A DNA stretch of 64,000 bases from an uncultured Verrucomicrobiales bacterium (GCA_943789025.1 CALSSN010000009.1:62001-126000); one strand, 5' to 3'; numbered from the stretch's first letter, positions 1 to 12,390 are shown. A program made the numbers and translations. Notes: generated by a model not told the origin, from the letters alone.

Positions 1-162
1 CACTTTTCGGGATCGAGAGCGCATATGTGACAGGTTCGTTCAAGTTTGACTCGATTATTTTTCTGGCAGGCGGCCTCAGAAGTGGTGCCGCCAAACGGAG
101 CCACTTGCCTGTTGATGAATTGAGGCTGTTCTTGGTGGCGAAAACCACAGAGAACAAAACCA

Positions 163-480
163 ATGAAACGAAAAAGAAGGCACCTGAGTGCCGAATTCAA
201 AGCACGCGTAGCGCTTGAGGCCCTCAAGGGCATCCGCACGATCATAGAGATAGCCAGGGAAAACGAAGTGGCCCCGTCACAAGTCGGCGCCTGGAAAAAG
301 GAACTGGAGTCGCGTATTGACGAGATCTTCGAGGGCAAGAGCGAGGTCGCTCGGGAACTCGCGCGAAAGGAGGCGCGCGAGGTGAAGCTGGAGCGAAAAG
401 TCGGCCAGCTGGTCATCGAAAAGGAGTTTCTCGAAAAAAAGTGCGAACAGCTGGGGGTCGACCTCAGCGAAAAGCCATGA
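163..480 (+). CDS. IS3-family transposase OrfA
   Basis: This 105-residue protein supplies the DNA-binding part of the transposase. The N-terminal KRKRRHLSAEFKARVALEAL and following residues form the helix-turn-helix typical of IS3 OrfA. The C-terminal half is a leucine-rich coiled coil (KLERKVGQLVIEKEFLEKK) that would mediate dimerisation. Near its end is A_AAA_AAG at 435-441, in the correct phase for -1 ribosomal frameshifting into orfB, so a 381-residue OrfAB fusion is expected. The stop overlaps the orfB ATG as ATGA. Confidence 0.9.
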   Translation: MKRKRRHLSAEFKARVALEALKGIRTIIEIARENEVAPSQVGAWKKELESRIDEIFEGKSEVARELARKEAREVKLERKVGQLVIEKEFLEKKCEQLGVDLSEKP

Positions 481-1307
481 TTGAGCGAGACCACTCCCAG
501 CTGTCGATTCGCAGGCAATGCGAGCTGCTCGCGGTCAACCGCAACCGGCTGGAGCCACGGCAGGCGAAGCTGCGTGAGCAGGATGAGGAGCTCATGCGAC
601 AGATCGACATGATCCACACCCACCATCCTTTTCTCGGAACGCGTAAGATCGTGCTCGAACTACGGGATCTGGGTTGGAGTATCAGCAGGAGACGCTGCCG
701 GCGGCTGATGCGTATCATGGGTATCGAGGCGATGGTTCCCAAGCCGTCTCTGAGCAAGCCAGCGCCTGGGAATAAGATCTATCCTTATCTGCTACGAGAG
801 CTGGAAGTTAATCAGCCAGACCAGGTCTGGTGCACCGACATCACCTATATTCCGATGATCAAGGGCCATACTTACCTCATTGCGATCATGGATTGGCATA
901 CCCGCGCGGTGCTCTCATGGGATGTGTCCAACACCATGGATACGGCTTTCTGCCTGCGAGCGCTTCATCGTGCGGTCAAGGTCGCAGGGAGAGCTCCTGA
1001 GATCTTGAATACGGATCAAGGTAGCCAGTTCACCTCGAAAGAGTGGACCTCGGCAGTAGAGGCCTACGGCGCGAAAGTGAGTATGGACGGCAAGGGGCGC
1101 TGGGTAGACAACGTCTTTATCGAGCGACTCTGGCGCAGTCTCAAATACGAAAAGCTGCGTCTGTGGAGCTATCGGAATATTCCGGAACTTTGCGAGCACG
1201 TGGACACTTGGATGAGCTATTATAATCACAGTCGAAAGCACCAGACTCTCGACTACGCCACCCCTTGGAGTCTTTACCGCCCGGAAAAAGAAATGAAAGC
1301 AGCCTGA
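477..1307 (+). CDS. IS3-family transposase OrfB (DDE integrase core)
   Basis: This is the catalytic half of the IS3 transposase. An HTH_21-like segment (HPFLGTRKIVLELRDLGW) precedes the rve integrase fold. The acidic triad is visible as WCTDITYIP, LNTDQGSQF and FIERLWRSLKYE. The ORF track begins at a GTG (441), which is the point entered by -1 frameshifting from orfA. As a free protein it would start at ATG 477, which overlaps the orfA stop. The reading frame is intact, so the element may still be active. Confidence 0.9.
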   Translation: MIERDHSQLSIRRQCELLAVNRNRLEPRQAKLREQDEELMRQIDMIHTHHPFLGTRKIVLELRDLGWSISRRRCRRLMRIMGIEAMVPKPSLSKPAPGNKIYPYLLRELEVNQPDQVWCTDITYIPMIKGHTYLIAIMDWHTRAVLSWDVSNTMDTAFCLRALHRAVKVAGRAPEILNTDQGSQFTSKEWTSAVEAYGAKVSMDGKGRWVDNVFIERLWRSLKYEKLRLWSYRNIPELCEHVDTWMSYYNHSRKHQTLDYATPWSLYRPEKEMKAA

Positions 1308-1324
1308 TAATCAGGAAATCCGAA

Positions 1325-1377
1325 CCTTCCCCCCTCCCCTCGGGGAGGGGGGAAGGCCGAGGGCCTTGCCCTCGGCC
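1325..1377. other. Two adjacent perfect hairpins inside the IS3 right end
   Basis: Directly after orfB there is a perfect 15-bp stem with a 2-nt loop (1325-1356), followed at once by a perfect 10-bp stem with a CTT loop (1355-1377). No T-tract follows, so these are not standard intrinsic terminators. They could block read-through transcription into or out of the element, or act in transposition. The role is inferred only. Confidence 0.55.
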
Positions 1378-2050
1378 CCAACCCGACTCAAACCACAACC
1401 CACCGCCCCAAGGACAGCATCAATAAGAAACAGATTTTGCTGGCTCCGTTCCCGGCACCACTTGTCTCTTCATTCTTTACACCGCGATGAAAGAGATCTG
1501 GCATCTGGTCGGATCTGAGGTGCACGGCGGCCCGGAGCGCGAAGCGACTGCGCCGTGGAAGGTGATTATGATGATCGTGATCATGAACCTGGTTTTCTCC
1601 TTTGACTCGATCCTGAGCGCGATGGCACTCAGTGAAACCTTCTGGGTGCTGGCTGCAGCGATTGTGATCGGTGGCATCCTGATGATTGCCCTGGCTGACA
1701 GGATCTCCTCTTTTCTGGAGAAGAACCGCATGTATGAGGTGCTCGGGCTCTTTATTCTTTTTCTCGTTGGAGTGCTGCTGATCTCTGAAGGGGGCCACAA
1801 GGCGCACCTCGCATTCTTTGGGCAGGAGATTCAGGCGATGAGCAAGGCGACCTTCTATTTTGTCCTCGTCGCTCTCGTGCTGGTTGATGTGATCCAGGGC
1901 AGGTATCAAAAGAAGCTGATCATGAAGCAGCGGATGATGTCTGCTGCCATGGAAGGATAAATAATTACCTCCCTGAGAGTGGCTGAGGGTTTCTTAAGGT
2001 GATGAACAACCGGGATGGCAACCTGTTCCCGAATGCGTTAAGCTGAACCC

Positions 2051-3016
2051 ATGCCTGCCAAGAAGAAGGTGCGTCGGGTCTCATCAATCAGCGTTGGAGA
2101 GTTCTATGAACGCCACGCGAAAGAGTTAAAGATGAGAATGATAGGCGAGGAGGTCGGTTTCGACCGTCGGATCAGCGAATCCACGGTGAACCGGCCGGGC
2201 CTGGCTCTGAGTGGGTTCTTTCGATATTTTGCATTTCGCCGGATCCAGGTCATCGGGAATTCCGAGAGATCTTATGTCCTGAACCTCACGAAGGCGGAGC
2301 GTCTGCAGCGCTTCCTCGAGGTCTGTGAACAGAATATCCCGTGTCTCGTGGTGTCCCGCGGCAAGAAACCCCCCGAAGGGTTGCTAGAGATTGCGAATAA
2401 AATGGGGATTGCGGTTTTTGCTTCGTCGATGGTGTCGATGAAGTTCATGAATGCGGCGACTTTGATGCTGGAAAAAGAGTTTGCTCCATCCACCACCGAG
2501 CACGGAAGTATGGTAGATGTGCGCGGGATCGGGGTGCTTATCCGCGGGGACAGTGGCACCGGAAAGAGCGAGAGCGTGCTCGGACTTATCGAGCGTGGGG
2601 CAAGTCTGGTGGCCGATGATATGGTTCGCTTCCAGCCAATCGATGAGGAATTGCGAGGATCAGCGCCGCATATCGGGCAGAGCCATATGGAGGTCCGCGG
2701 GCTCGGGATCATCAATGTTGCCGCGCTTTACGGGATTGGCAGTATTCGTCTCGAGAAGCGAGTCGATCTCGTGATCACTCTCACGGTGGCTTCAAGACAC
2801 AACGACATTGATCGGCTGGGTCTGGAGCGGCAGGAGTACGAAATTCTTGGGATCCGGGTCCCCCACATTGAGTTGCTGGTCGCCCCGGGGCGGGATATTG
2901 CGGGTCTGATCGAGCTCGCGGCTCTGGATCAGAAGCTGCGGAGTTTCGGTCATAACTCTGCTCTCGAGTTCGAGACGAAGCTGCTTGAGACAATGCGCGA
3001 ACGTCAGATCAAGTGA
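2051..3016 (+). CDS. hprK: HPr kinase/phosphorylase
   Basis: This bifunctional cytosolic enzyme phosphorylates and dephosphorylates the regulatory serine of HPr. It is 321 residues, the normal family length. The N-terminal domain (about 1-140) precedes the catalytic domain. His151 (EHGSMV) corresponds to the conserved catalytic histidine region, the P-loop GDSGTGKS is at 166-173, and the HPrK signature MEVRGLGIIN is near 213-222. The ATG at 2051 gives a full-length protein. ptsH follows after 53 bp, so the two probably form one transcription unit. No sugar-specific EII genes are visible, which points to a regulatory PTS. Confidence 0.95.
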   Translation: MPAKKKVRRVSSISVGEFYERHAKELKMRMIGEEVGFDRRISESTVNRPGLALSGFFRYFAFRRIQVIGNSERSYVLNLTKAERLQRFLEVCEQNIPCLVVSRGKKPPEGLLEIANKMGIAVFASSMVSMKFMNAATLMLEKEFAPSTTEHGSMVDVRGIGVLIRGDSGTGKSESVLGLIERGASLVADDMVRFQPIDEELRGSAPHIGQSHMEVRGLGIINVAALYGIGSIRLEKRVDLVITLTVASRHNDIDRLGLERQEYEILGIRVPHIELLVAPGRDIAGLIELAALDQKLRSFGHNSALEFETKLLETMRERQIK

Positions 3017-3069
3017 GAATCACGACTTGAAAGCAGCCCGCTTGGGGTGTGCACTACCTCCTCACCATT

Positions 3070-3342
3070 ATGGGAGAGACACTGGAAAAGAAATTTATTA
3101 TCGAGAACGAGGCCGGGCTTCATGCACGGCCTGCTGCGATGTTTGTGAAGCTGGCGAACAGCTTCGCTGCAGAGATCTGGGTCGAGAAGGATGACGAGCA
3201 GGTTAATGGAAAGTCGATCATGGGCTTAATGATGTTGGCGGCTGGGCCGGGAAGTGTGGTTCTCATCTCTGTGGAAGGTGAGGATGCAGAGGCTGCTCTG
3301 GTTGCCATCGGCGAGCTGATTGAGGGTGGTTTCGAGAGGTAG
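3070..3342 (+). CDS. ptsH: Phosphocarrier protein HPr
   Basis: This small phosphocarrier accepts phosphate from enzyme I on His18 (AGLHARPAA) and is phosphorylated by HprK on Ser49 (NGKSIMGLMML). I chose ATG 3070, which gives the usual 90 residues, over the GTG at 3049 listed in the ORF track. The later start places the active-site histidine close to the usual distance from the N-terminus. It lies just downstream of hprK and both regulatory residues are intact, so the kinase and its target are encoded side by side. Confidence 0.95.
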   Translation: MGETLEKKFIIENEAGLHARPAAMFVKLANSFAAEIWVEKDDEQVNGKSIMGLMMLAAGPGSVVLISVEGEDAEAALVAIGELIEGGFER

Positions 3343-3474
3343 GTGAAAGCAGGAAAAGGCAGGCGGGGTCAAAGAACAACGCCGGAGCAAGGAAAACCGG
3401 ACCAGAGGGGGGGATGGAGGCGAGAGCGCCGGGATTCTCCGGGTGCAGGTCCGCGGGGAAAACGCGGGTTGCGC

Positions 3475-6315
<2,841 letters not shown>

Positions 6316-6599
6316 GGAGAATGATGGCTGAGAGAGGCTTGGCTGTAGGGCCCGTGATGCGATGGAGGGGGGCACTTGGTGGGGCTGAGGAAAAATTCCC
6401 GGGGGAGTATATCACCAGAAGAAGGAGAATCAGGGTATTTTTGAGGGCCAGGCAGAGAAAATGCAGCGCAATGGGATGAGGGGTGACGAGAGGGCATTCC
6501 GGTGGTAAGTAAACGATTGCTGGTGAGGGTAATTTTGAAACAGGGAAGCTCGCCTCCAGCATGAATGCTGGTGTCAGAGATCTGGTCCAGGGAGCGTTG
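6316..6599. promoter_or_regulatory. Divergent intergenic region between gcvP and ptsI
   Basis: These 284 bp separate the gcvP start (minus strand) from the ptsI start (plus strand), so promoters for both must lie here. GGAG at 6591-6594 sits at ribosome-binding distance from the ATG at 6600. I see no convincing -35/-10 pair and no glycine riboswitch fold. Confidence 0.4.
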
Positions 6600-8372
6600 A
6601 TGAAAGAGGAAACAATCAGGAAGGAAATCCGGATGCAAGGGAGCGCTGTCTCCTCCGGGGTTGCCCATGCCAAGGTGTTTCTGAGAGGAAAAACCTTCCG
6701 GGAGCCTGTCAGGGAGCCGATCGAGGCATCAGAGATCGCGCGCGAGCGTGAGCGGCTCGAAGATGCCCTGACTCTGACGCGTCGGCAGATCCGTGAAATG
6801 TACGAAAAAGTGCTCGTAGAGCTCGGCGCCGAGCACGCGGCAATCTTCGAGGCCCACCTGCTGGTGCTGGAGGACAGCACTGTTCTCAAGCAGGTGAACG
6901 ATGCTATCGAATCCGAGGTGACCTGTGCTGATTATGCCTTTTGGTCGGTGATGAGTCGCTACATCGAGGCTCTGCGGGCGATTGACGACACCTATCTCAG
7001 TGAGCGTGTGGTAGATATCGAGGATGTGTCGAGGAGGGTGCTGAGCAATCTCAGGGGGGATGCAGCTCAGGGTGGAATCGTCGGCAAGCAGCCCACTGAG
7101 CCTTTTATTCTGGGCGCGCACGACTTGACTCCCTCGGACACGGCTGCGCTCGATCGTAAGTTGGTTCTGGGGTTCATCACCGAGGTGGGAGGAACGACGT
7201 CCCACACGGCAATTATCGCTCGCTCACTCCGGATCCCAGCCATCGTAGGGGTTCCAGATCTGGAAGGGTGTCTGCGCAGTGGGGATGATGTTCTTCTCGA
7301 TGGCTATGGTGGTCTGGTCATCGTGAATCCGTCCGAAGCGACGCGGAGGAGTTACCAGCGCCTTCAGGAAGAGAAAGGCGCGATCGAACAGCGAGTGCTG
7401 GATGAGCGGGACGCGGATTGTGAAACCTTGGACGGGAAGAAAATCGTCCTGAGCGCGAACATTGAGTTTGCGGAAGAGGTGGAGGACGTTCTTTCCTTCA
7501 ATGCCAAAGGGGTGGGGCTTTTTCGAACGGAATTTGCTTATCTCGAGAGCGAACGGCCCACCGAAGAGCGGCTGACCGAGGAGTATGGGCAGGTGGTGGC
7601 TTCACTGAATCCGGATCTGGTGATTTTTCGGACGGTCGACCTCGGCGGTGACAAGCTGGAGCCGGGACGGAGCGGCGAACCTGAACCGAACCCGTTCCTC
7701 GGGTGGCGAGGTATCCGTTACTGTCTCCAGAGGACCGAACTCTTCGAAGAGCAACTTCGTGCATTGCTGAGGGCAAGCGCTTTGGGGAAAGTTGGGATCA
7801 TGTTTCCTCTGATTTCGAGTGTTGAGGAGGTGATCGAAGGAAAGCGGATCCTGGAGAGGTGCAAGAAACAGCTTTCCGCGGAAGGAGTTTCTTTTGACTC
7901 AGAAGTTCAAGTCGGTGCCATGATAGAAGTTCCGAGTGCCGCTGTGGCAGCGGACTTGATTGCGCCGGAAGTCGACTTTTTCAGTATTGGAACCAATGAC
8001 CTGGTGCAGTATTCCCTCGCGGTCGACCGGATTAATGAAAGTGTCGCGCACCTGTATCAGCCGACCCACCCCGCGATTCTTCGCCTGATCCACCATACTG
8101 CGAAAGCAGGCAGTGAGAACGGCATCTGGGTCGGGATCTGTGGAGAGATGGCAGGCGATTTGAATCTCATCCCTCTCCTGATCGGCCTTGGGATGGACGA
8201 ATTGAGTGTCGCGCCCTCGCAAGTTCCATTGGTCAGGTATGCGATTCGGAAGCTCGATGCCAAAGTCTGCGCTTCAAAGGTCTCGGATTGGTTTAAGCTG
8301 GCAGATCCTGAGGAGATTTACGAGGCGACCCGCGCGATCGCTCTTTCTGCTTATCCGGAAGTTCTCGGTTAA
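6600..8372 (+). CDS. ptsI: Phosphoenolpyruvate-protein phosphotransferase (enzyme I)
   Basis: Enzyme I takes phosphate from PEP and passes it to HPr. The N-terminal HPr-binding domain precedes the phosphohistidine motif GGTTSHTAIIARS (His202 from this start) and the C-terminal PEP-binding barrel with GVGLFRTEF, FSIGTNDLVQY and the catalytic cysteine in VGICGEMAGD. I prefer ATG 6600 (590 residues, GGAG upstream) to the ORF-track start at 6561; ATG 6633 is also possible. Key residues are intact. It lies 3.2 kb from ptsH, across the oppositely oriented gcvP. Confidence 0.93.
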   Translation: MKEETIRKEIRMQGSAVSSGVAHAKVFLRGKTFREPVREPIEASEIARERERLEDALTLTRRQIREMYEKVLVELGAEHAAIFEAHLLVLEDSTVLKQVNDAIESEVTCADYAFWSVMSRYIEALRAIDDTYLSERVVDIEDVSRRVLSNLRGDAAQGGIVGKQPTEPFILGAHDLTPSDTAALDRKLVLGFITEVGGTTSHTAIIARSLRIPAIVGVPDLEGCLRSGDDVLLDGYGGLVIVNPSEATRRSYQRLQEEKGAIEQRVLDERDADCETLDGKKIVLSANIEFAEEVEDVLSFNAKGVGLFRTEFAYLESERPTEERLTEEYGQVVASLNPDLVIFRTVDLGGDKLEPGRSGEPEPNPFLGWRGIRYCLQRTELFEEQLRALLRASALGKVGIMFPLISSVEEVIEGKRILERCKKQLSAEGVSFDSEVQVGAMIEVPSAAVAADLIAPEVDFFSIGTNDLVQYSLAVDRINESVAHLYQPTHPAILRLIHHTAKAGSENGIWVGICGEMAGDLNLIPLLIGLGMDELSVAPSQVPLVRYAIRKLDAKVCASKVSDWFKLADPEEIYEATRAIALSAYPEVLG

Positions 8373-8415
8373 GGGAGAGTTGGTCGTTGGTGTGTCCGTA
8401 AATAGTTTTCACGAA

Positions 8416-10491
8416 TCAGACATCCTCTTTGCCCAGCGTCGTCGTCGGGATGGAGGGAAGTCCCGCGAGGAAGCGACGCCCGTAGCGCTTGTTGAGGATC
8501 CGGCTGTCGAGAATCGCTGCGATCCCGCTGTCCTTTTTCGTTCGGATCAGACGCCCGATCCCCTGTCGGAGCTTCACCACCGCTTCTGGAAGTGAGTATT
8601 CAAAAAAAGCATTGCCTCCCTCAGCCTGGATTTTCTCGATCTGGGAGGCAGTGATCGGGTGATCCGGAACTGCAAAAGGAAGGCGGGTGATAATGACGTT
8701 GCTGAGCGCCTTGCCCGGAACGTCTACGCCGGTCCAGAAACTGTCGGTTCCAAAGAGCACGGAATGTTTGTCTTCCCGAAACGTGCGCAGCATGCGGTCA
8801 CGTGGCATTTCCTGCCCCTGAACGAGTAGGCGCCAGCCGTTTTTCGTGCAGGCAGGTCCGAGTCGGGCAGCCATTTCCTTCAAGAGCTTGTAGCTGGTAA
8901 AAAGCACGAAAGCACTGCCATCGCTCTCGAGGAGAAAGTGCCGGATCCAAGCTTCGAGTTGCTCTTCAAAGTTCGGCTCGCTCGGCTCCGGCATCGACTT
9001 GACGAGGTAGAGCTGCATCTGCTTCCGGTAGTCGAAAGGGACTCCCGATTTTCTGGCATGGTCGATCTCGTCGCCACCGATTCGTTTGCGGAAATACCGC
9101 GAGGTCAGGTCTCGCCGGTGCCCAGGGTGGCGCTGGTCATCACGCAGGTGCGGCTCGCGGTCGAAGAAGATCTCCCGGCACCGGCCGGCGACGTCGATGG
9201 GTGCCGAGCGCAGGGTGGCCTGTGCCTGGGGCGGCGCCTCCGCTGGCTTGCCGCTGCGCTCGACCCAGTAGACGTGGCCTTCCTGCCCGCAGGTCGAGAA
9301 ACTCGGCCACCCCGAAGCACGCGTGGCTCAGCATGCGCTCGGCCAGGTCCTCGAGCTCGAGCCTGGTCGGCTTCCTTGTCCGTGCGGTCGGCCGACCTCG
9401 CGCAGCACGGCGGCCATCTGGCGCAGCGGCCCGGCCAAGGGGATCGTCGACCCCGATGGGGTTCGCGCACCCGGAATTCGCGCCCCCACGGACCCGAAAT
9501 CGCAGGCTTCCTCCACCTCATGCCAAAGAACCTCTCCACCCGTTCGATCAGGCGCAGCGTGGCCTCGACTCCCTTTGGCCTCTCCCAGAAGTTGGAAAGA
9601 GGCCCTTCTTTGGTCCGCGGGTTGAAGAGCTTGCGCAGGTCGAAGAGGATCCCCGGGCCGGAGAGCCGCATGCCGAGCTGAGCTGCGGCGCACTAGCCTC
9701 GAGCGTGTGGGCCTCGTCGAAGATGGCAAAGTCCCGCGGGTAGAGGAAGCCCCGCTCATCGCCGGCCGCGCCGTGTCTCTTCGCTGCTCCAGCGAGCAGG
9801 GTGAAGAAGAGCGTGTGGTTCATCACCACCAGGTCTGCCTCCATGCGCCCTGCGCCTTCGCCGCCTGGAAGAAACAGAGCGGTTCCTTCCCGCAGATGCG
9901 AGGCGAGCACGCCAGCGACTCCGAGCAGACCTGGTGTCCAGACCCCCGGGGAGGGTGGCGTGGGTAGCCATGATCGCTGCGCGATCCGTCCTCCGTTTCG
10001 TGCGCCCAGTCCCAGAGCATTTTGAGGTCATCCTGCTCGGAGGAGGTGAACAGGTCTCCCTTGTTGCGCATCGCGCGCCTCAGCCGGCTCATGCAGAGGT
10101 AGTTCCCGCGGCCTTTGAGCAGCGCGGCTCCGGAACGGGACGGTCGTGAACCTTCTGCAGGATCGGGATGTCCTTGTGGATCAGCTGTTCCTGCAGGTTG
10201 ATCGTGTGGGTCGAGATGAATCGCCTTTGCGGCGGTGCGCCTGCGCCGAAGAGGACGGCAGGCACCAGGTAGGCCAGTGATTTCCCTACGCCGGTGCCTG
10301 CCTCCACGGCGAGCGGGTGGCCGGCTCTGGAGGGCTTGCAGCCACGTGCCGGTTTGCCATCTCCTGCTGCTCGCCCCGGAACTCGAAGTCTGGGGACCGG
10401 GACAGCGGGACCGGTCTGCGGAGAAGAAGTCCGCTCGCGGGCGCCACGATATCGTCCGATGCCGCCTCCTGCCGTCATTCATGCCGATCAT
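8416..10491 (-). pseudogene. dinG: DinG/YoaA-like ATP-dependent helicase, multiply frameshifted
   Basis: This is an XPD-like superfamily 2 helicase of the DinG type, active in DNA repair. Order from the N-terminus: a Q-motif-like FEFRGEQQEMA, Walker A VEAGTGVGKSLAYL, ISTHTINLQEQLI, the region with ADLVVMNHTLF, the DEAH box FAIFDEAHTLEAS, MTSATLGTG, and C-terminal motifs VLFGTDSFWTGVDVPG and RQGIGRLIRTKKDSG. All helicase motifs can be found, but they sit in different frames. The last third (8416 to about 9110) is intact; at least five breaks lie between 9110 and 10480. As with gcvP, complete motif retention suggests sequence error. The exact start is uncertain; ATG 10491 is plausible. Confidence 0.75.
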
Positions 10492-10653
10492 TGCATCGTG
10501 GAACTGGGTGTGTGCCTTGTGCTTGTCGCACCCGTGAGCAGGTAGCCTAGATGCCCCTGGCCCACAATCGGATTCGCTGATGACGCGGTCGGTTGACTGT
10601 CAGGATTTTTAACACCATCCTGCGCTCCGGTTCTGGGACGCCGGAATGCACGG

Positions 10654-12390
10654 ATGTTTGCAAAATTTGGAAACGAGTCTTCGGAAGAGGTAGAATCCTC
10701 CCGCCGCACGGGAAGTCTGCCGCCTTTTTTATTTACCGGACCGGTTTTGATCGCTGTCCTCTGGTTGTTCTTGCAGCTTCTAGCGGGGGGTGATTTCCGA
10801 CTGGATCCGACCGATTCGGAGCTGCACTCTGCGATGGTGGCTCAGGAGTTGACGTCCCTTGAAGCGGTTGATCGCAGTATGATCAAGACTTCCATAAGTC
10901 CGGGAAAGATTTATCTCTGGCTGCGCGGCGGTGTCTTTGTCTGGATGGTCGTTTCTATCCCTGGATGGATTTTCTCACTTGTTCGTTGGCGTGATCAGGT
11001 GCCTCTGGAAGCTATCGCGAGCCTCTGTCTGGCTACTGCGGTGGTTGTTGTCGGGGACGATATTCTGCAGAACTGGACCTTCGCGAAGAATAGTTATCTC
11101 GGGGAGGAAACCTCTTTTCCTGCTTACCTGGTGAAATTACTGCTCGTTTTTGCGCTCTTTATTTCCCCGCCGATTGCACTTTTTTATTACGTTAGGAGTA
11201 GCATTATGGACCGCTACCTGATTCGCAACGTGGCCATCCCATTAGCTTTCTGCTTTGCGGCCTTCCTCGCGATCTGGCTGATTATTGATCTGAGTGACAA
11301 CGGGCCTGATTTCATCGATGCGGGTGTCCCGTTTCTCAAGGTTTTCTGGTTTTACGTCATCCAGGTCCCGATGATCATCGTTCAGGTCCTCCCGGTCACT
11401 GTACTTCTGGCGCTGCTTTATTCCCTCGGGCAAATGTCTCGATCAAACGAGATCGTCTCGATGCTCGGTTCCGGGAAGAGCGTGATCGAAGTATTGCGCC
11501 CTGCGTTTGTTTCGGGAGCGTATCTTTCCTTCGTCTGTCTTGTGCTCAATTATCATTGGGCTCCGACGGCTGAGGCGCACAAGGACTCCATGTACCGCGC
11601 GATTACGGAGGGATATGAAGATGATACTTTGGTAGAAAAGCAGTTTTATCGAAACCGTGAGGAGCGCCGCTCGTGGTATATTGGTGAAATTCCCTTCGAT
11701 TTGAAAAAGAAGAAACTCCGCAATATCTGGGTTGTGGAGCACGATGAGCAAGGGCGTCCAAGCAGCACGATTGTGGCGAGGCGGGCGCGCTGGTGGCCGC
11801 CCAATGGTCCCTGGCGGTTTTATTCTGGAAAAACGGTGCGTTACGAGAACGGCTTGCCGATGGCTCCCGTTTATTACGACGTCAAGTCGCAGGAAGGAGA
11901 AATTCCAGAGACCAGCGACAAGTTTGACGTGCACTTTCCGGAGACTCCATGGACGATCTTCAGCGCCTCATTCGATCCGAAATACCTGGGAATTCCTGAA
12001 TTACGATCGTTCTTAAAAACCAACGCATCACTCCCGGAGAGTCGGTTGGCGCCTTTCTGGACTTTTTTCCATTACCGTCTGGCCTTCCCCTGGAGTTGTC
12101 TTGTTGTCGTCCTTATTGCTACGCCTCTTGGTCTGGTATTTTCACGGAGGGGGCTTCTCGGAGGAGTCGCGACCTGTGTTTTCGTCTTTTTTTCTATGTT
12201 CTTTGTGGACAATTTATTTCTTGCCATGGGCCAGGGAAGTCGCCTCTCTCCCTTTCTCAGTGCCTGGGCGAGTAATTTGATTTTCGGTGCGATTGGAGGG
12301 TTTCTGTTATGGTTCGGATCCGCAACCGAGAGGTTCCCAAGTTCAGCGACCTCTGTCGCCTCGCGATACGTTCAGGAGGTGGTTTACTGA
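10654..12390 (+). CDS. LptF/LptG-family permease with N-terminal membrane extension
   Basis: The C-terminal 390 residues (from about 186, MDRYLIRNVAIPLAFCF) match the YjgP/YjgQ permeases that extract lipopolysaccharide from the inner membrane with LptB. They show the typical arrangement of helices, a periplasmic beta-jellyroll domain (about 320-460) and final helices (FPWSCLVVVLIATPLGLVF). The first 185 residues are unusual: they add about four further hydrophobic segments and a short soluble stretch not found in E. coli LptF/G. It could be LptG or LptF; I do not assign which. The downstream gene is separate. Confidence 0.8.
   Translation: MFAKFGNESSEEVESSRRTGSLPPFLFTGPVLIAVLWLFLQLLAGGDFRLDPTDSELHSAMVAQELTSLEAVDRSMIKTSISPGKIYLWLRGGVFVWMVVSIPGWIFSLVRWRDQVPLEAIASLCLATAVVVVGDDILQNWTFAKNSYLGEETSFPAYLVKLLLVFALFISPPIALFYYVRSSIMDRYLIRNVAIPLAFCFAAFLAIWLIIDLSDNGPDFIDAGVPFLKVFWFYVIQVPMIIVQVLPVTVLLALLYSLGQMSRSNEIVSMLGSGKSVIEVLRPAFVSGAYLSFVCLVLNYHWAPTAEAHKDSMYRAITEGYEDDTLVEKQFYRNREERRSWYIGEIPFDLKKKKLRNIWVVEHDEQGRPSSTIVARRARWWPPNGPWRFYSGKTVRYENGLPMAPVYYDVKSQEGEIPETSDKFDVHFPETPWTIFSASFDPKYLGIPELRSFLKTNASLPESRLAPFWTFFHYRLAFPWSCLVVVLIATPLGLVFSRRGLLGGVATCVFVFFSMFFVDNLFLAMGQGSRLSPFLSAWASNLIFGAIGGFLLWFGSATERFPSSATSVASRYVQEVVY

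Larger units (their letters stand above)
78..1465 (+). mobile_element. Complete IS3-family insertion sequence (IS copy A)
   Basis: The element is 1388 bp. Its imperfect terminal inverted repeats begin AGAAGTGGTGCCGCC on the left, and the right end, read as complement, begins ACAAGTGGTGCCGG. It is flanked by a 3-bp direct repeat, CTC, at 75-77 and 1466-1468, and it lies inside terC. It carries orfA and orfB with a classic frameshift site between them. A second, truncated copy starts at 45364 with the same AGAAG end, which independently confirms the left boundary. Confidence 0.9.
1..1960 (+). pseudogene. terC: TerC-family membrane protein, split by an IS3 element
   Basis: TerC-family integral membrane proteins are linked to metal export or tellurite resistance. 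The 5' part reads in frame from base 3 (LFGIESAYV...IIFLAGGL) to base 77 and runs in from before the window. The 3' part resumes at base 1469 (FILYTAMKEIWHLVG...) and stops at 1960. It contains the typical TerC segments FSFDSILSAMAL and GLFILFLVGVLLI, giving about four membrane helices. Deleting bases 78-1468 rejoins GGL to FILY without a frame change. The intervening element is flanked by CTC on both sides. The ORF called at 1487 is therefore only the C-terminal half of a disrupted gene and not a small protein in its own right. Family assignment is confident; the metal or ion handled is unknown. Confidence 0.88.

Noticed and set aside
1325-1356. Rho-independent terminator after orfB
   Set aside because: The hairpin is perfect but there is no T-run after it on either strand.
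1487-1960. Independent small TerC-like protein
   Set aside because: It is the 3' half of the IS-split terC gene; the frame rejoins when the IS is removed.
6316-6599. Glycine riboswitch upstream of gcvP
   Set aside because: No recognisable tandem aptamer pattern in the leader on the minus strand.
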